In this document: positions 1 to 5,631 of the stretch, piece after piece
Layout: each line of letters starts with the position of its first letter
Position numbering within the stretch: the stretch's first letter is position 1
Assembly: GCA_016934895.1 (NCBI GenBank)
Contig: JAFGRZ010000217.1
Span: 1-5,631, forward strand
Reading direction: 5' to 3'
Length of the DNA: 5,631 bases
Origin: Candidatus Aminicenantota bacterium
Lineage (GTDB): Bacteria; Acidobacteriota; Aminicenantia; Aminicenantales; UBA8522
Translations under genes and position numbers: made by a program
Notes under the pieces: model-generated
Database searches by the model: none
Told to the model about the DNA's origin: nothing
What the model saw: only the letters and a program-made list of their open reading frames with translations

Positions 1-102
1 AAAAAGGCCGCCCTGGATGTCCTGGGAGCGTCGCTCCGCCTGAACCCCGAACAGGCGGAAGTCAGAGAGCTGGCCGCCCGCGTCGAAAAAGAATTGAAAT
101 AG
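1..102 (+). CDS. 3' end of a probable TPR-repeat protein (partial, 5' end outside window)
   Basis: Frame 1 is open from the window edge to a TAG at 100-102 and encodes 33 residues. The peptide has a small-residue helix (KKAALDVLGASL), the turn RLNPEQAEV, and a charged final helix (RELAARVEKELK). Helix-turn 'LNP' with Ala/Leu spacing is typical of the last repeat and capping helix of tetratricopeptide proteins, which act as protein-protein scaffolds. Only the tail is visible, so localisation, repeat number and partner cannot be judged. The gene converges on the VWFA-related gene; the two stop codons are one base apart and no terminator is evident between them. Another helical repeat or coiled-coil protein would also fit. 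I am fairly sure it is coding and less sure it is TPR. Confidence 0.6.
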   Translation, partial: KKAALDVLGASLRLNPEQAEVRELAARVEKELK

Positions 103-103
103 A

Positions 104-1669
104 CTACAGCTTGATCATCCCCGAGTAGACGTCCGACTGGTTGGCCACCCGGTCGATGGCCTGGATGATGATGAAGTAGGCCCCGGGCTTCAGCCAGTCG
201 AAATTCAGCGAGACGTGGGTTTCGTCCTTGACCAGCTCGAGGCTCTTGCCTTCGTCGAAGACTTTGGCCGAGGCCTCGTCGAAAATCGTGATCTTGACGT
301 CGGCCAGGCCCCGGCGCTGATTGTTGATCCGGGTCATCTGGTAGTGGCGGAGGGTGAAGCTGATGGCCTTGCCGCTGACCATGAAATCCTCAACGGCCAC
401 GGGGCGCGGTCCGGCTTCGAGGTAGTTCCTGAGATAGACCATGTCGACGCCGGTCCGGTTCACCTTGACTTCGATCTCCCTTTTTTTCCCGCCCGCCGTC
501 TCCCGGGGAGAATAGACCAGCAGATAATGAAAGTCCTCGAGCGCGGCCGCCTCCCGGAGCGCCTCGACCGGCCGGTTGGAGAAGGCGACGGAACCCCCCG
601 TCGAGCGGCTGATCCTCGTCAACGACTCCTCGTAGTCCTGCCCGACCTCCTTGAGCTCGAGGTCCTGGGAGAATACGGTCCGGGACGATTTCATCAGGAT
701 GAGATGGTAGGTGAAATCGGCGGCCAGGAACAGATCGCTCAGGGCGGCCGGGTTGATCCGCCCGGAGAAATCAAAGGTTCTCTGCAGCTCCTGCTGGCGG
801 GCCTGGACCATCCGGGCATCGACCTGCTGCTGGGGGTCGACCTGGGAATCGACCCAGCCTCTGATCTCGTTGTCCAGGCGGGAGGCTTTCCTGATCATGG
901 GAAACATGTCCCGCTGCTGGAAAGCGATGGCCCATTTTTCGCCTTCGACGGTCTTGAGCCTTTTGATCAAGGCCTGGTAGAAATCCACGTCCGGCTCCAG
1001 GAACTGGCGGCGGTACTCATCCCAGATCCGCTGGTAGTTTTCGAAGAAGCGGATCATGGCCGGCGCCAGGGACATACGTCCTGTTTCCAGGCCGCGAAGC
1101 TGGTTGAGGAGGCGCTCCGCCTCGTAGCTGATCTCCCGGAAGTTCTTGACCGCGATCGCCGTGGAGAAACCCTTGAACCGGCGGAGCGAATCCTTGACCC
1201 GCGAGACGAGATCCTCGACGCCCTTCCCGGGCTCGATGTTCAGGACGCGGTCTTCGGTCAGGACGACGATCTGGTCTCCCTGCCGGAATATATCGTTGAA
1301 AAAGGAATCGACCGCCTCCCCGACGGAGTCGTCATAATCGAAGATGTTGAAAAGGAGGAGGAAGAGCCTCTTTTGGTCGCGGGATTTCAGCCCCGGAGCG
1401 GCCGGCTCCGCGGCGGCGGGCGCGGCGATCCGCCGGGAGATGACCTCGAAATGACGGATCTCTTGTTTGACCCCGTTCTCGTAGACTTCGAAGTCCTCTT
1501 GGGTCAGGTCCCTGACGGCCTCGCCTTTGAGGAGCACCCGGACGGGAACCTCGACGGCCGTGACCGTCACTTCCTCCTGCGGCCTTTCCTGGGCGATCGA
1601 GAGCGCCGGGACGGCCAGGAAAAGAAACGCCATCACGAAAACCGTGGACAGGACTATTTTTCTTGTCAT
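104..1669 (-). CDS. exported VWFA-related domain protein
   Basis: 521 residues. Residues 1-26 are a signal peptide (MTRK, hydrophobic core, ALSIA before Q27). Residues 34-78 carry the VWFA-related entry module (VEVPVRV at 39-45, DLTQEDFEVYENG at 54-66). A von Willebrand A-like core begins at RLFLLLFNIFD (101-111) and continues with GDQIVVLTED (131-140). The metal-site motif is atypical: D111-x-D113-x-S115 instead of DxSxS. A mostly helical insert spans about 150-310. The second half of the core has YHLILMKSS (321-329), SRSTGGSVAF (354-363) and FHYLLVYSPRE (380-390). A beta-rich tail at 420-521 resembles a small sandwich domain. Start choice: the ATG has AGGGGA seven bases upstream and a good promoter. 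The family is common in Acidobacteriota-like bacteria; individual functions are mostly unknown, with roles in surface or periplasmic binding inferred. No partner gene is visible besides the convergent TPR-like gene. Confidence 0.88.
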   Translation of the reverse strand: MTRKIVLSTVFVMAFLFLAVPALSIAQERPQEEVTVTAVEVPVRVLLKGEAVRDLTQEDFEVYENGVKQEIRHFEVISRRIAAPAAAEPAAPGLKSRDQKRLFLLLFNIFDYDDSVGEAVDSFFNDIFRQGDQIVVLTEDRVLNIEPGKGVEDLVSRVKDSLRRFKGFSTAIAVKNFREISYEAERLLNQLRGLETGRMSLAPAMIRFFENYQRIWDEYRRQFLEPDVDFYQALIKRLKTVEGEKWAIAFQQRDMFPMIRKASRLDNEIRGWVDSQVDPQQQVDARMVQARQQELQRTFDFSGRINPAALSDLFLAADFTYHLILMKSSRTVFSQDLELKEVGQDYEESLTRISRSTGGSVAFSNRPVEALREAAALEDFHYLLVYSPRETAGGKKREIEVKVNRTGVDMVYLRNYLEAGPRPVAVEDFMVSGKAISFTLRHYQMTRINNQRRGLADVKITIFDEASAKVFDEGKSLELVKDETHVSLNFDWLKPGAYFIIIQAIDRVANQSDVYSGMIKL

Positions 1670-1676
1670 TGAATTT

Positions 1677-1682
1677 TCCCCT
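1677..1682 (-). promoter_or_regulatory. ribosome binding site of the VWFA-related gene
   Basis: On the minus strand AGGGGA lies seven bases before the ATG at 1669-1667. It supports this start over an upstream in-frame start, because the predicted transcript begins only a few bases before this site. Confidence 0.7.
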
Positions 1683-1691
1683 GCCGGTCAA

Positions 1692-1721
1692 AAGATAGCA
1701 CGGGAAAGGATTCCCTGTCAA
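1692..1721 (-). promoter_or_regulatory. sigma70-like promoter of the VWFA-related gene
   Basis: Read on the minus strand: a perfect -35 TTGACA (1721-1716), an 18-base spacer, and an extended -10 TGC-TATCTT (TG at 1700-1699, hexamer 1697-1692). A start near 1685 would leave a leader of about 16 bases that just contains the ribosome binding site. The spacer holds a small dyad, GGGAA-AGGA-TTCCC (1702-1715 on the plus strand), which could be an operator or be coincidental. The match to consensus is seen; activity is inferred, and consensus preferences of this phylum are assumed to be ordinary. Confidence 0.6.
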
Positions 1722-1731
1722 AAAAAGGCTC

Positions 1732-1863
1732 GGGGTATATGGTTCGTCAGCCCGCTCGCTTCCCCCGCGAGGAAGCTCGCTTCGAACTCCTCCTTCGCTC
1801 TTCTCTCCTTCGGAGAGAAGCCGTGCCCGCTCAGTCGTCGACGGACTTCCTCACCAATACCCC
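1732..1863. repeat. 132-bp segment with imperfect terminal inverted repeats and internal hairpins
   Basis: The left end is GGGGTATATGGT (1732-1743). The right end (1853-1863) is the reverse complement of GGGGTATTGGT, so the ends match with one inserted base. Inside are a 6-bp stem-loop (1758-1763 with 1771-1776), a perfect 9-bp stem with a three-base loop (1800-1808 with 1812-1820), an 8-bp palindrome CGTCGACG (1836-1843), and direct copies of GCCCGCTC (1750-1757 and 1825-1832). The ends plus nested stems could describe a small non-autonomous mobile element or a folded RNA. No convincing target-site duplication flanks it, and no reading frame in it looks coding. The pairing is seen; the identity is inference. 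Confidence 0.35.
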
Positions 1864-1938
1864 TCGCCCGGGGAAAGCTTTGAAGCCGATTCTCCATTTC
1901 CAACTTATCTTTCTTATAGATTCAAATGTATGCGGCGG

Positions 1939-1969
1939 CGTTTCGGCGCTGGAAAAAAATGGCGAAACG
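1939..1969. promoter_or_regulatory. hyuA: 7-bp dyad in the hyuA leader (possible operator or hairpin)
   Basis: CGTTTCG (1939-1945) and CGAAACG (1963-1969) are perfect inverted copies separated by 17 bases that include an A7 run. The dyad ends 30 bases before the preferred hyuA ATG. Position and symmetry would suit a regulator site or a leader hairpin, but the arms are short and no consensus is recognised. Confidence 0.2.
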
Positions 1970-1999
1970 TGATAGCTATTGGTCCTCATAGAGACGGCG

Positions 2000-3976
2000 A
2001 TGATCCGGATCGGCATCGACACGGGCGGGACGTTCACGGACTTCGTCATCCAGGGGCCGTCCGGGATGCGGATTCGAAAAGTCCTCTCCACTCCCCGTGA
2101 CCCCAGCGGGGCCATCGTCCGAGGACTTGAAGAAGGCGGCGTCCCGGCGGGCGAGGGCGAGGTCATCCACGGCTCGACCGTCGCCACCAACGCCCTCCTC
2201 GAACGCCGGGGCGCCAAGCTTGCCTTCCTGACGACGGCCGGTTTCGAGGATCTTCTGGCCATCGGCCGGCAGACCCGGCTCGAGCTCTACAACATCATGG
2301 TGGAGAAAAGGATACCGCTCGTCCCGCGCGAGCTCTGTTTCGGCGTCCCCGAGAGGACGTATGCCGACGGGACGATCGGCCGGAAAGCGGACCTGCGGCG
2401 TCTGGACGGGATCATCCGCGCCCTGAAAAAGTCGGGAGTGGAATCGGTCGCGGTCTGTTTCCTCCACGCCTACGCCAATCCGGCCAACGAAAAAAGGGTT
2501 CGCCGCCGGCTGGCCGAACACGGCTTCTCGCTGTCCGTCTCCCACGAAGTCCTGAACGAGTACCGGGAGTTCGAGCGGGCCTCGACGACGGCCATCAACG
2601 CCTATGTCGCGCCCTTGATGGAACGGTATCTCGGCCGTCTCGAAGAGAAGCTCGGGGCGGGTGTCGTCCAAATTATGCAGTCGAACGGCGGCTGCATTTC
2701 CGCGATGAGCGCCAGGGCGAAACCCGTCGCCACCATCCTCAGCGGCCCGGCCGGCGGGGTGGTGGGGGCTAAGGAGATCGCGGCGGCCGCCGGCTTCCCC
2801 AGGATCATTTCCTTTGACATGGGGGGGACGTCCACCGATGTTTCACTCTGCGACGGGATGATTTCCACGACTCCGGAAACCAAGATCGGCGGCCTGCCCC
2901 TTCGCCTCCCCGTCATCGACATTCACACGGTCGGCTCGGGAGGGGGGTCGGTCGCCTTTCTCGATGCCGGGGGCGCTCTCCGTGTCGGGCCCCGGAGCGC
3001 CGGGGCGGACCCGGGGCCCGTCTGCTACGGGAAGGGCGATGAGGTCACGGTGACGGACGCCAACCTCATCCTGGGCCGGCTCGATCCCGACCGTTTCCTA
3101 GGCGGGGAGATGAAGCTCCACCCGGAGCGGTCGAGGCGGATCATGGGCAAATTCGCCACCCGCCTGGGGATGGATGCATCCCAGCTGGCCGAGGGGATCA
3201 TCCGCGTCGCGGATGCGACCATGGAGAGGGCGATCCGGGTCATCTCGGTGGAGCGGGGTTTCGACCCGCGCGAGTTCGCCCTTTTTTCGTTCGGCGGAGC
3301 GGGCGGGATGCACGCCTGCAGCCTCGCCCGGAGGCTCCGGATCCCCAAAGTCATCGTTCCCAGGAACGCCGGCGTCCTGTCCGCCCTGGGGATGCTCCTC
3401 TCGGATACGCTCAAGGATTATTCGCTGTCCATTCTCAGGCCGGGGCGGGAAATCCAGCGGGGAGAGCTCGACCGGCTTTTCCGGCCGCTCGTCGAAGAGG
3501 CGCGCCGCGAACTGCGCCGAGAAGGGTTCGGCGAAGATAAAATCCGGCTCCTCCGGTCGCTGGATGTCCGTTACGCCGGACAGTCCTACGAAATCACCGT
3601 GCCGTTTTCGGCCGATTACACGTCTTATTTCCATCGTCAACACTTGCGGCGCTACGGCTATGCCGACGAGAAGAGGCCGGTCGAGGTGGTCAACATGAGA
3701 GTGAAAGCCGTGGGCCTGACGGACAAGCCGCGCTTGGCCGGGATCGAGCCCGGGGGAGCCGACCCGGCGCGGGCCCGGATCGAACGAAGGTCCATGCGCT
3801 TTGACGGCCGGAACTTCCGGGCGGTCCTTTACGCCGGAGAGAAGCTGCGCTCGGGCAATAAGATCGCCGGACCCGCCCTGATCCTGGACTACGAATCGAC
3901 GGCCGTCGTGCCGCCGAATTTTTTCTGCCGCGTGGACGGCTTCGGGAATCTCATCATGGAAAACAGGGAAGGCTGA
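2000..3976 (+). CDS. hyuA: hydantoinase/oxoprolinase subunit A (HyuA family, ATP-dependent)
   Basis: 658 residues, a normal full length for HyuA. The family uses ATP to activate a small cyclic amide, hydantoin or ketone together with HyuB; it is cytoplasmic. Phosphate-binding motif IGIDTGGTFTD is at 4-14, GSTVATNALLERRGAK at 58-73, second phosphate motif DMGGTSTDV at 273-281, a Gly-rich segment VGSGGGS at 311-317 with SAGADPGPVCYG at 333-344, adenosine motif FGGAGGMHA at 431-439, and GVLSALGM at 458-465. The C-terminal domain contains RYAGQSYE (524-531) and AGPALILDYESTAVVPP (623-639). The ATG at 2000 gives the usual family N-terminus and has a weak GAG before it. An in-frame TTG at 1979 adds seven residues but has no ribosome site; a stop at 1973 bounds the frame. 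hyuB follows three bases after the TGA. The substrate is not determinable; 5-oxoproline, N-methylhydantoin, a lactam or a ketone are all possible. Confidence 0.93.
   Translation: MIRIGIDTGGTFTDFVIQGPSGMRIRKVLSTPRDPSGAIVRGLEEGGVPAGEGEVIHGSTVATNALLERRGAKLAFLTTAGFEDLLAIGRQTRLELYNIMVEKRIPLVPRELCFGVPERTYADGTIGRKADLRRLDGIIRALKKSGVESVAVCFLHAYANPANEKRVRRRLAEHGFSLSVSHEVLNEYREFERASTTAINAYVAPLMERYLGRLEEKLGAGVVQIMQSNGGCISAMSARAKPVATILSGPAGGVVGAKEIAAAAGFPRIISFDMGGTSTDVSLCDGMISTTPETKIGGLPLRLPVIDIHTVGSGGGSVAFLDAGGALRVGPRSAGADPGPVCYGKGDEVTVTDANLILGRLDPDRFLGGEMKLHPERSRRIMGKFATRLGMDASQLAEGIIRVADATMERAIRVISVERGFDPREFALFSFGGAGGMHACSLARRLRIPKVIVPRNAGVLSALGMLLSDTLKDYSLSILRPGREIQRGELDRLFRPLVEEARRELRREGFGEDKIRLLRSLDVRYAGQSYEITVPFSADYTSYFHRQHLRRYGYADEKRPVEVVNMRVKAVGLTDKPRLAGIEPGGADPARARIERRSMRFDGRNFRAVLYAGEKLRSGNKIAGPALILDYESTAVVPPNFFCRVDGFGNLIMENREG
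3965..3972 (+). promoter_or_regulatory. hyuB: ribosome binding site of hyuB inside the end of hyuA
   Basis: AGGGAAGG ends seven bases before the ATG at 3980, within the last codons of hyuA. The spacing favours ATG 3980 over the next in-frame ATG at 3989. With a stop-to-start gap of three bases, the two genes are probably translationally coupled. Confidence 0.7.
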
Positions 3977-3979
3977 GAC

Positions 3980-5566
3980 ATGAGAACCATGGCGTTGGTC
4001 GATCCGATCGAACTCGAGATCTTCAAGAGCATCTTTGTCTCCATCGCCGAGGAGATGGGGGTCGCGCTCTGCCGCTCCTCCTTCTCACCCAACATCAAGG
4101 AGAGAAAGGATTTTTCCTGCGCCGTTTTTGACGGGCAGGGAAGGACGGTGGCCCAGGGTGATCATCTGCCCGTGCACCTCGGCGCCATGCCGCTTTCGGT
4201 CCTGAGCGCCATCGAGAACGTCACCCTCGAGCCGGGCGACACGGTCATGCTGAACGATCCTTTCCGCGGCGGCACCCACCTTCCCGATATCACCCTGGTC
4301 TCACCCGTATTCGCCGGGAAAGGCCGCCGCCCGGATTTTTTTGTCGCCAACCGGGCCCATCATTCGGACGTGGGCGGGATCTTTCCCGGGTCGATGGCCC
4401 TGACGAGCGAGATTTTCCAGGAGGGGGTGATCATCCCTCCCGTGAAGCTCGTCCGGCGGGGCCGGATCGATCGCGACATCCTCGGCTTTGTCCTGGCCAA
4501 CGTCCGGACCCCGGACGAGCGCGAAGGCGACCTTACGGCCCAGCTCGCCGCCAACAGGATCGGCGGGCGAAGGCTCCTCGAGATCACCCGGAAATTCGGG
4601 ATCAACAAGATCAAGCTCTATATGGGCCACCTGCAGGATTACTCGGAGAGGATCATGCGGCAAACCCTGCGCGGGATCCCGGACGGCGAATACGGTAATA
4701 CGGATTTCCTGGACAGCGACGGAATGAGCCGGAAGCCGGTCAAAATCCAGGCAACCATCCGTATCAGGGAGAGCTCGGCGGAAGTGGATTTCGCCGGTTC
4801 GGATCCTCAAACTCGGGGCAGCGTCAACGCCAATTTCGCGATCACGCTGTCTGCGACCATGTATGTGTTTCGCTCGATCGTCCCGGGCGATGTCCCGTAC
4901 AACTCGGGCCTGATCCGGCCGATCCGGGTTGTGGCTCCCGGGGGGAGTGTCGTCAACGCCCGCTGGCCGGCGGCCGTCGCGGGCGGGAACGTCGAGACCT
5001 CGCAGCGGATCACCGATGTCCTGCTCGGCGCCCTGGCCAAGGCCCTGCCGGGGCGCATCCCGGCGGCGTCGAGCGGGACGATGAACAACATCACTTTCGG
5101 GGGGAATCACCCGGCGACGGGGAGGCCTTTCGCATATTACGAGACGATCGGCGGGGGGATGGGCGCGAGCCCGGAACGGGACGGATTGAGCGGTGTTCAT
5201 ACGCACATGACCAATACCCAGAACACACCAGTCGAGGCACTGGAGCATGTTCTGCCCATCCGGATCAGGCGCTACACTTTACGGAAGAATTCAGGCGGGC
5301 GCGGCAAATTCAGGGGCGGGGATGGGATCATCCGGGAATTCGAGTTCCTGGCGGCGGCGCAGGTGAACATCCTCTCGGAGAGGCGGACATTTCCGCCATA
5401 CGGACTGGCCGGGGGAGAGCCGGGGAAAAGGGGAGTCAATACCCTGGTCAGCCGGGGGAAGGCGAGATCGCCGGGAGCCAAGGCCTCTTTCCCGGTGGAC
5501 AGGGGCGACCGGGTGGTGGTCAAGACGCCCGGTGGCGGCGGATATGGAAAGGCGAGGGGTGGATAG
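3980..5566 (+). CDS. hyuB: hydantoinase/oxoprolinase subunit B (HyuB family)
   Basis: 528 residues, within the usual HyuB range but ending soon after the family's Gly-rich end motif. Visible motifs: DPIELEIFKSIF (8-19), SSFSPNIKERKDFSCAVFD (33-51), GDHLPVHLGAMP (60-71), NDPFRGGTHLPDI (92-104), NRAHHSDVGG (124-133), NVRTPDEREGDL (174-185), WPAAVAGGNVETSQRI (329-344), YYETIGGGMGA (386-396), HTHMTNTQNTPVEALE (407-422), GGRGKFRGGDGI (439-450), PPYGLAGGEPG (472-482), TPGGGGYG (516-523). The conserved Asp and His residues at 44, 61-66, 92-103 and 127-130 are where family members place their metal site; their role here is inferred. HyuB completes the active complex with HyuA. The gene is in the same frame as hyuA with one stop between, so the pair could be read as a split form of fused 5-oxoprolinase-type proteins. 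The last residues (KARGG) and the TAG lie in the left arm of an inverted repeat. Confidence 0.93.
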   Translation: MRTMALVDPIELEIFKSIFVSIAEEMGVALCRSSFSPNIKERKDFSCAVFDGQGRTVAQGDHLPVHLGAMPLSVLSAIENVTLEPGDTVMLNDPFRGGTHLPDITLVSPVFAGKGRRPDFFVANRAHHSDVGGIFPGSMALTSEIFQEGVIIPPVKLVRRGRIDRDILGFVLANVRTPDEREGDLTAQLAANRIGGRRLLEITRKFGINKIKLYMGHLQDYSERIMRQTLRGIPDGEYGNTDFLDSDGMSRKPVKIQATIRIRESSAEVDFAGSDPQTRGSVNANFAITLSATMYVFRSIVPGDVPYNSGLIRPIRVVAPGGSVVNARWPAAVAGGNVETSQRITDVLLGALAKALPGRIPAASSGTMNNITFGGNHPATGRPFAYYETIGGGMGASPERDGLSGVHTHMTNTQNTPVEALEHVLPIRIRRYTLRKNSGGRGKFRGGDGIIREFEFLAAAQVNILSERRTFPPYGLAGGEPGKRGVNTLVSRGKARSPGAKASFPVDRGDRVVVKTPGGGGYGKARGG

Positions 5567-5605
5567 CTCGAAGTCCGCCGATTTTCCCCTATCCACCCCT
5601 CGCCT
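5550..5605. repeat. perfect 17-bp inverted repeat across the hyuB stop codon
   Basis: The left arm 5550-5566 and right arm 5589-5605 are exact reverse complements (left arm AGGCGAGGGGTGGATAG), with a 22-base loop. The hyuB TAG is the last three bases of the left arm. As RNA it would be a very stable hairpin at the 3' end of the operon mRNA. Neither strand has a proper U-run directly after the stem (CAGGAAAAAGAA on the plus side), so it is not a textbook intrinsic terminator. It could serve as a 3'-end stabiliser, a bidirectional terminator, or one copy of a palindromic repeat family. The symmetry is seen; the function is inference. Confidence 0.75.
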
Positions 5606-5631
5606 CAGGAAAAAGAATAAAAGATGACTTG

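Larger units (their letters stand above)
1670..1999. other. divergent intergenic region between the VWFA-related gene and hyuA
   Basis: About 330 bases with no supportable gene. From left to right it holds the VWFA ribosome site and promoter (1677-1721), the 132-bp structured segment (1732-1863), a more AT-rich stretch (about 1890-1930), and a leader with a 7-bp dyad (1939-1969). Short open frames exist on both strands, including a 61-codon minus-strand frame at 1718-1903. That frame starts with TTG, has no ribosome site and runs into the promoter, so I do not call it. No clear promoter for hyuA is visible. The AT-rich stretch, with TATCTT at 1906-1911 and TATAGA near 1915, is the likely place, but no well-spaced -35 matches. 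Confidence 0.7.

Noticed and set aside
35..59. 8-bp stem (TCCGCCTG with CAGGCGGA, 9-base loop) near the end of the TPR-like gene, as a terminator for the VWFA-related transcript
   Set aside because: No U-run follows on either strand, and it lies within coding sequence of the opposing gene; chance pairing is likely.
215..1672. 485-codon open frame on the plus strand, antisense to the VWFA-related gene
   Set aside because: Its product is rich in Asp, Leu, Pro and Gly with no recognisable domain, while the opposite strand has a signal peptide, promoter, ribosome site and family motifs. Long antisense frames are common in GC-rich genes.
1834..1857. Minus-strand GAGGAAGTCCG, which resembles the conserved GAGGAAAGTCCGGGC of RNase P RNA
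   Set aside because: One base is missing, the following conserved bases do not match, and there is no room or matching sequence for the rest of an RNase P RNA.
1718..1903. 61-codon minus-strand frame in the intergenic region
   Set aside because: TTG start, no ribosome site, runs through the structured repeat segment and ends in the VWFA promoter. A repeat-derived open frame is more likely than a gene.
4301..5248. 315-codon open frame on the minus strand inside hyuB
   Set aside because: Arg/Pro/Asp-rich shadow of a strongly conserved gene, with no motif or ribosome site.
5589..5631. Minus-strand frame open from the window edge to a TAG in the right arm of the palindrome, as a convergent partial gene
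   Set aside because: Only 13 codons are visible, Phe/Ser-rich from T-rich DNA. It is too short to call; mentioned only with the palindrome finding.
1..5631. CRISPR array, tRNA, rRNA, transposase or toxin-antitoxin genes
   Set aside because: Looked for on both strands: no regularly spaced repeats, no tRNA-like cloverleaf with TTCGA arms, and no transposase motifs were seen.

Overview
The window is GC-rich bacterial DNA with four protein genes: the last codons of a probable TPR-repeat protein (+), an exported VWFA-related protein (-), and a two-gene hydantoinase/oxoprolinase operon, hyuA-hyuB (+). The VWFA-related architecture (signal peptide, a 'VEVPVRV...DLTQEDFEVYENG' module, a variant von Willebrand A core, a 'TGG' segment and a 'YLLVYSP' strand) is most abundant in Acidobacteriota and relatives such as Aminicenantota. 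With the GC-rich codon use this suggests a chromosomal segment from that group. The assignment is inference; no rRNA or other marker gene is present.

Layout. Positions 1-102 are the 3' end of the TPR-like gene. It converges on the VWFA-related gene (104-1669, minus) with one base between the two stop codons. Positions 1670-1999 form a divergent intergenic region. It holds a good sigma70-like promoter for the VWFA gene, a 132-bp segment with imperfect terminal inverted repeats and internal hairpins (1732-1863), and an AT-richer leader with a small dyad before hyuA. hyuA (2000-3976) and hyuB (3980-5566) follow, separated by one stop codon and one Asp codon in the same reading frame. The hyuB stop codon lies inside a perfect 17-bp inverted repeat (5550-5566 / 5589-5605). 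The last 65 bases hold no supportable gene.

How the genes work together. HyuA (ATP-using, actin/acetate-kinase-like fold) and HyuB (the partner subunit with conserved Asp/His clusters) should form one cytoplasmic complex that activates and opens or carboxylates a small substrate. Known members act on 5-oxoproline, N-methylhydantoin, caprolactam, acetone or acetophenone. Nothing here fixes the substrate: no racemase, amidohydrolase, transporter or third carboxylase subunit is next to the pair. The VWFA-related protein and the TPR protein look unrelated to this pathway and probably act at the cell envelope or in protein-protein contacts.

I found no convincing new multi-gene system. The observations most worth checking are the same-frame hyuA/hyuB junction, the palindrome over the hyuB stop, and the structured 132-bp intergenic segment.
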